A DNA stretch of 64,000 bases from Mucilaginibacter flavidus. Its GTDB lineage: Bacteria > Bacteroidota > Bacteroidia > Sphingobacteriales > Sphingobacteriaceae. Positions within the stretch are counted from its first letter, which is position 1; each line of letters begins with the position of its first letter. The notes under the pieces were generated by a model. That model was not told the origin of the DNA. It saw only the letters and a list, made by a program, of their open reading frames with translations, and ran no database searches. The stretch lies in NCBI RefSeq assembly GCF_024055575.1, contig NZ_JAMXOE010000002.1:434001-498000 (forward strand), read 5' to 3'. The position numbers and the translations under genes were made by a program. Below are positions 61,502 to 64,000 of the stretch, piece after piece.

Positions 61502-62782
61502 ATGATAAAGAACTTTTACTTTATTCTCCTGCTATTTATTGCCCCTGCTACGTTTGCGCAACGCACGTATATCCAGTGTGGCAAACTGATTGACGGCATT
61601 GCCGGCAAGGCGCAAACCGAAGTAACCATAGTTGTTGATGGCAATATGATAACCGGTGTCCAAAAAGGCTATGTTAGTGGCAATGCCAGCGACAAGGTTA
61701 TCGACCTGAAAAACAAAACAGTAATGCCCGGCCTTATTGATTGCCATGTTCACCTGGAAAGCCAGGGTAGTAAGAATTCATTGATAGAAGGCTTTACATT
61801 AACCGATGCCTATATAGCTTACAAAGCAGCGGTATACGCTAAACGCACACTGATGGCGGGTTTTACTACGGTGCGCGATTTGGGCGGCAGCGGCGTAAAC
61901 ATCAGCTTGCGTAAGGCTGTGCAAAAAGGCGAAGTTGACGGTCCGCGAATATTTACTGCAGGCAGGGCCATATCCGGCACAGGCGGCCACATGGATAATT
62001 CGGTAGGATTCAGGGATGATGCCTTTAACCACAAAATGGGACCTGAAGACGGTGTCGCCGACGGCCGCGACGAATTGATAAAAGCGGTGCGTTTCCAGTT
62101 TAAGCGTGGATCGGATGTTATCAAGATAGCCTCAACCGGCGGCGTACTTGATTTGAGCGAAAACAGCTCGGGCGCCGAGTTTTCGGTAGATGAAATAAAA
62201 GCTGTGGTTGAAACTGCCAAAGATTACGGACTGCGCGTGGCCTGCCATGCCCATGGTGCCGAAGGGATCAAAAGGGCCATACTTGGCGGGGTTACCTCAA
62301 TTGAGCATGGCACCTTCATGAACGAGGAAGATATGGAGCTGGCAAAAAAATACGGCACTTATTTGGTGCCTACCATCATTGCCGGGAAATCGGTTGCTGA
62401 TTCTGCAAAAATAAGCGGCTATTTTCCGCCCGTTATTGCGCGTAAGGCGATGGAAGTTGGCACAGTGATACAGCAAACATTTGGAAAGGCCTACAAGGCG
62501 GGTGTAAAAATAGCGTTCGGCACCGATGCCGGTGTGTACGCCCATGGAAAAAACGCCAAGGAATTTGAGTACATGGTTGAGGCCGGAATGCCGCCAATGG
62601 AGGCCATAAAAGCTGCAACCACCAGCGCCGCCGATTTGCTGGGCGTAAGCGATAAACTGGGCAGCGTTGAAAAAGGTAAACTTGCCGACATTGTAGCCGT
62701 GGACGGCGACCCACTTCAAGACATTAAAACAATGCAACATATGGCCTTTATAATGAAGGACGGGAAAATATACCTGCAATAA
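61502..62782 (+). CDS. Exported amidohydrolase (prolidase/imidazolonepropionase-like)
   Basis: 426 residues. Signal peptide (FYFILLLFIAPATFAQ), then an amidohydrolase barrel with metal motifs DCHVH (about 80-84), carboxylated-Lys segment DVIKIAST, ACHAHG, SIEHGT and FGTDAG. The set is a binuclear-metal hydrolase of the Xaa-Pro dipeptidase-like branch that includes exported members in Bacteroidota. A dipeptide or cyclic amide is the likely substrate. It is followed after 11 bases by the M1 aminopeptidase, suggesting a peptide-degrading unit. Confidence 0.9.
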   Translation: MIKNFYFILLLFIAPATFAQRTYIQCGKLIDGIAGKAQTEVTIVVDGNMITGVQKGYVSGNASDKVIDLKNKTVMPGLIDCHVHLESQGSKNSLIEGFTLTDAYIAYKAAVYAKRTLMAGFTTVRDLGGSGVNISLRKAVQKGEVDGPRIFTAGRAISGTGGHMDNSVGFRDDAFNHKMGPEDGVADGRDELIKAVRFQFKRGSDVIKIASTGGVLDLSENSSGAEFSVDEIKAVVETAKDYGLRVACHAHGAEGIKRAILGGVTSIEHGTFMNEEDMELAKKYGTYLVPTIIAGKSVADSAKISGYFPPVIARKAMEVGTVIQQTFGKAYKAGVKIAFGTDAGVYAHGKNAKEFEYMVEAGMPPMEAIKAATTSAADLLGVSDKLGSVEKGKLADIVAVDGDPLQDIKTMQHMAFIMKDGKIYLQ

Positions 62783-62793
62783 CCAACGTCGTG

Positions 62794-64000
62794 ATGAAAC
62801 TTGAATCCTTATCCATTTTAGTGTGTGGCCTGCTCGCCGGTTTGGCTGCTAATTCGGTAAACGCCCAAACATCGGCCCCGCTCGAAAATCCGCTGATGAA
62901 AATATACCGGGAAACGCCGCCGAAAATTAACGACCTGGTGCATACCAGGCTCGACGTGCGTTTCGACTACAAAAAACGCTACCTGTACGGCAAAGAATGG
63001 GTAACCTTAAAACCTCATTTTTATCCTACAGATACACTCAGGCTTGATGCAAAAGGTATGGATTTGAAAACCATCGCCCTGGTAAAAAACGGAAAAAACA
63101 TCCCGTTGAAATTCAGGTATGAGGATAGCCTATCGGTGGCCATACAATTGGATAAAGTTTATCACAATACGGAAAGCTATACTATTTACATTGACTACAC
63201 TGCCAAGCCCGAGCAATTAAACCCCAAAGTTGCCGACGAAGGTACGGGCCTGTATTTTATTAATCCGGACGGCACTGAAAAAGATAAGCCAACGCAAATA
63301 TGGACACAAGGCGAGGCGGAAAGCTCATCCTGCTGGTTCCCTACCATCGATAAGCCCGAACAGAAAACAACTTCGGAAGTAAGCATGACCGTGCCGGCAA
63401 AGTACGTAACCTTATCAAATGGCCGGCTGGCTACACAAAAAGTTAACGGTGACGGCTCGCGTACCGACACCTGGAAAATGGAGCTGCCAAACGCACCCTA
63501 TTTGTTTACCATGGTAGTGGGCGATTTTAAAATTTATAAAGATAAATGGCGCGATAAAGAAATTAGCTATTACCTGGAACCTAAGTATGCCCCTTACGCT
63601 AAAGAGATATTCGGGATGACGCCCGAAATAGTAGAATTTTATTCGAAAACACTTGGCGTCGACTTCCCGTGGAACAAGTACTCACAAGTAGTAGTGCGCG
63701 ATTTCACCGGCGGCGCAATGGAGAATACAACGGCTACAACCCATTCAGAAAACATACAGCAAACACACCGCGAGCTGCTGGATGCCTATTATAATTATGC
63801 CCGCAGCACTATAGCCCACGAACTGTTCCACCAATGGTTCGGCGATTTTGTAACTACTGAAAGCTGGAGCAATATTACAGTGAACGAATCGTTTGCCGAC
63901 TTTAGCGAAACCATTTGGGCCGAACATAAATACGGTAAAGATGAAGGTGATGCACATGGCTACGCCGACTTACAACGCTACCTGAATTCGCCCGGCTCAG
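62794..64000 (+). CDS. M1-family aminopeptidase, 3' end outside window
   Basis: The frame from the ATG at 62794 runs to the window end, 402 residues visible. Signal peptide (SILVCGLLAGLAANSVNAQ), N-terminal beta-saddle domain (about 35-240), then the catalytic domain with exopeptidase motif GAMEN (307-311) and zinc motif HELFHQWFGDFV (His342, Glu343, His346) with the third ligand Glu365 in VNESFADF. It would cleave N-terminal residues from peptides in the envelope. The C-terminal helical part lies outside. It is probably co-transcribed with the amidohydrolase. Confidence 0.94.
   Translation, partial: MKLESLSILVCGLLAGLAANSVNAQTSAPLENPLMKIYRETPPKINDLVHTRLDVRFDYKKRYLYGKEWVTLKPHFYPTDTLRLDAKGMDLKTIALVKNGKNIPLKFRYEDSLSVAIQLDKVYHNTESYTIYIDYTAKPEQLNPKVADEGTGLYFINPDGTEKDKPTQIWTQGEAESSSCWFPTIDKPEQKTTSEVSMTVPAKYVTLSNGRLATQKVNGDGSRTDTWKMELPNAPYLFTMVVGDFKIYKDKWRDKEISYYLEPKYAPYAKEIFGMTPEIVEFYSKTLGVDFPWNKYSQVVVRDFTGGAMENTTATTHSENIQQTHRELLDAYYNYARSTIAHELFHQWFGDFVTTESWSNITVNESFADFSETIWAEHKYGKDEGDAHGYADLQRYLNSPGS

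Overview
The window looks like chromosome of a Bacteroidota bacterium, most likely Sphingobacteriaceae (Mucilaginibacter or Pedobacter type). This rests on gene content: alternative complex III linked to an aa3-type oxidase, gldB beside nadE, MacB-like permeases ending in a shared SL(R/K)SE tail, GYF_2-RDD proteins, DUF4349 and PspC/LiaF-type proteins. TAnnTTTG -7 boxes also precede several genes. The taxon is an inference; no rRNA or tRNA gene was recognised.

Layout. 1-6261: a truncated VOC protein, a VWA-domain protein, a PfkB sugar kinase, an AraC-type regulator and two exported alpha/beta hydrolases. 6272-22800: one minus-strand respiratory locus of 15 genes. In transcription order it holds actA-B-C-D-E-F (quinol:cytochrome c oxidoreductase), oxidase subunits II and I, heme A synthesis (CtaA, then heme O synthase), two subunit III proteins, subunit IV, a SCO-like protein and a DUF420 membrane protein. 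Many genes overlap by 1-8 bases, so it is probably a small number of transcripts encoding a quinol-to-oxygen chain plus its heme and copper assembly factors. 23228-30622: an outer-membrane-type protein, two tandem DUF4349 proteins, DUF3606, DNA ligase D, a KTSC protein and a tiny membrane protein. 30851-34287: gldB divergent from nadE, then a hypothetical gene. 34511-43578: a MacB-like permease, a Gfo/Idh/MocA oxidoreductase, an unknown lipoprotein, an rRNA-methylase-like enzyme, an Mla-like ABC pair, another lipoprotein, a small acidic protein and GtrA. 43850-47803: an SDR enzyme, PspC and LiaF-like envelope proteins, and two convergent GYF_2-RDD proteins. 48064-56862: a multi-PAS soluble histidine kinase with a DUF5655 protein, an exported YD-like protein, AhcY, a bactofilin with an M23 peptidase, a bacilliredoxin and a porin-like barrel. 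56944-64000: a PA14-containing esterase lipoprotein, a MacB-like permease with the collapsed remnant of a second one, an exported amidohydrolase and an M1 aminopeptidase cut by the window end.

The genes are mostly ordinary; the unusual material is between them. Many spacers are occupied by inverted repeats of several unrelated kinds. These include a two-copy ~150-bp element lying only between convergent genes, a nearly symmetric 147-bp palindrome in the gldB-nadE spacer, a perfect 19-bp inverted repeat between the act operon and its divergent neighbour, and a class of spacers whose two ends are built from short degenerate words in opposite orientation. Some of these repeats supply stop codons, and one supplies the N-terminus of a protein. 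Other points of note are a 161-bp internal-deletion relic of an ABC permease with its putative sigma-54-like control region still upstream, a canonical EF-hand loop in the DUF420 protein, and a SCO protein that seems to lack its copper-binding histidine. No CRISPR array, prophage, insertion sequence with transposase or defence island was found.
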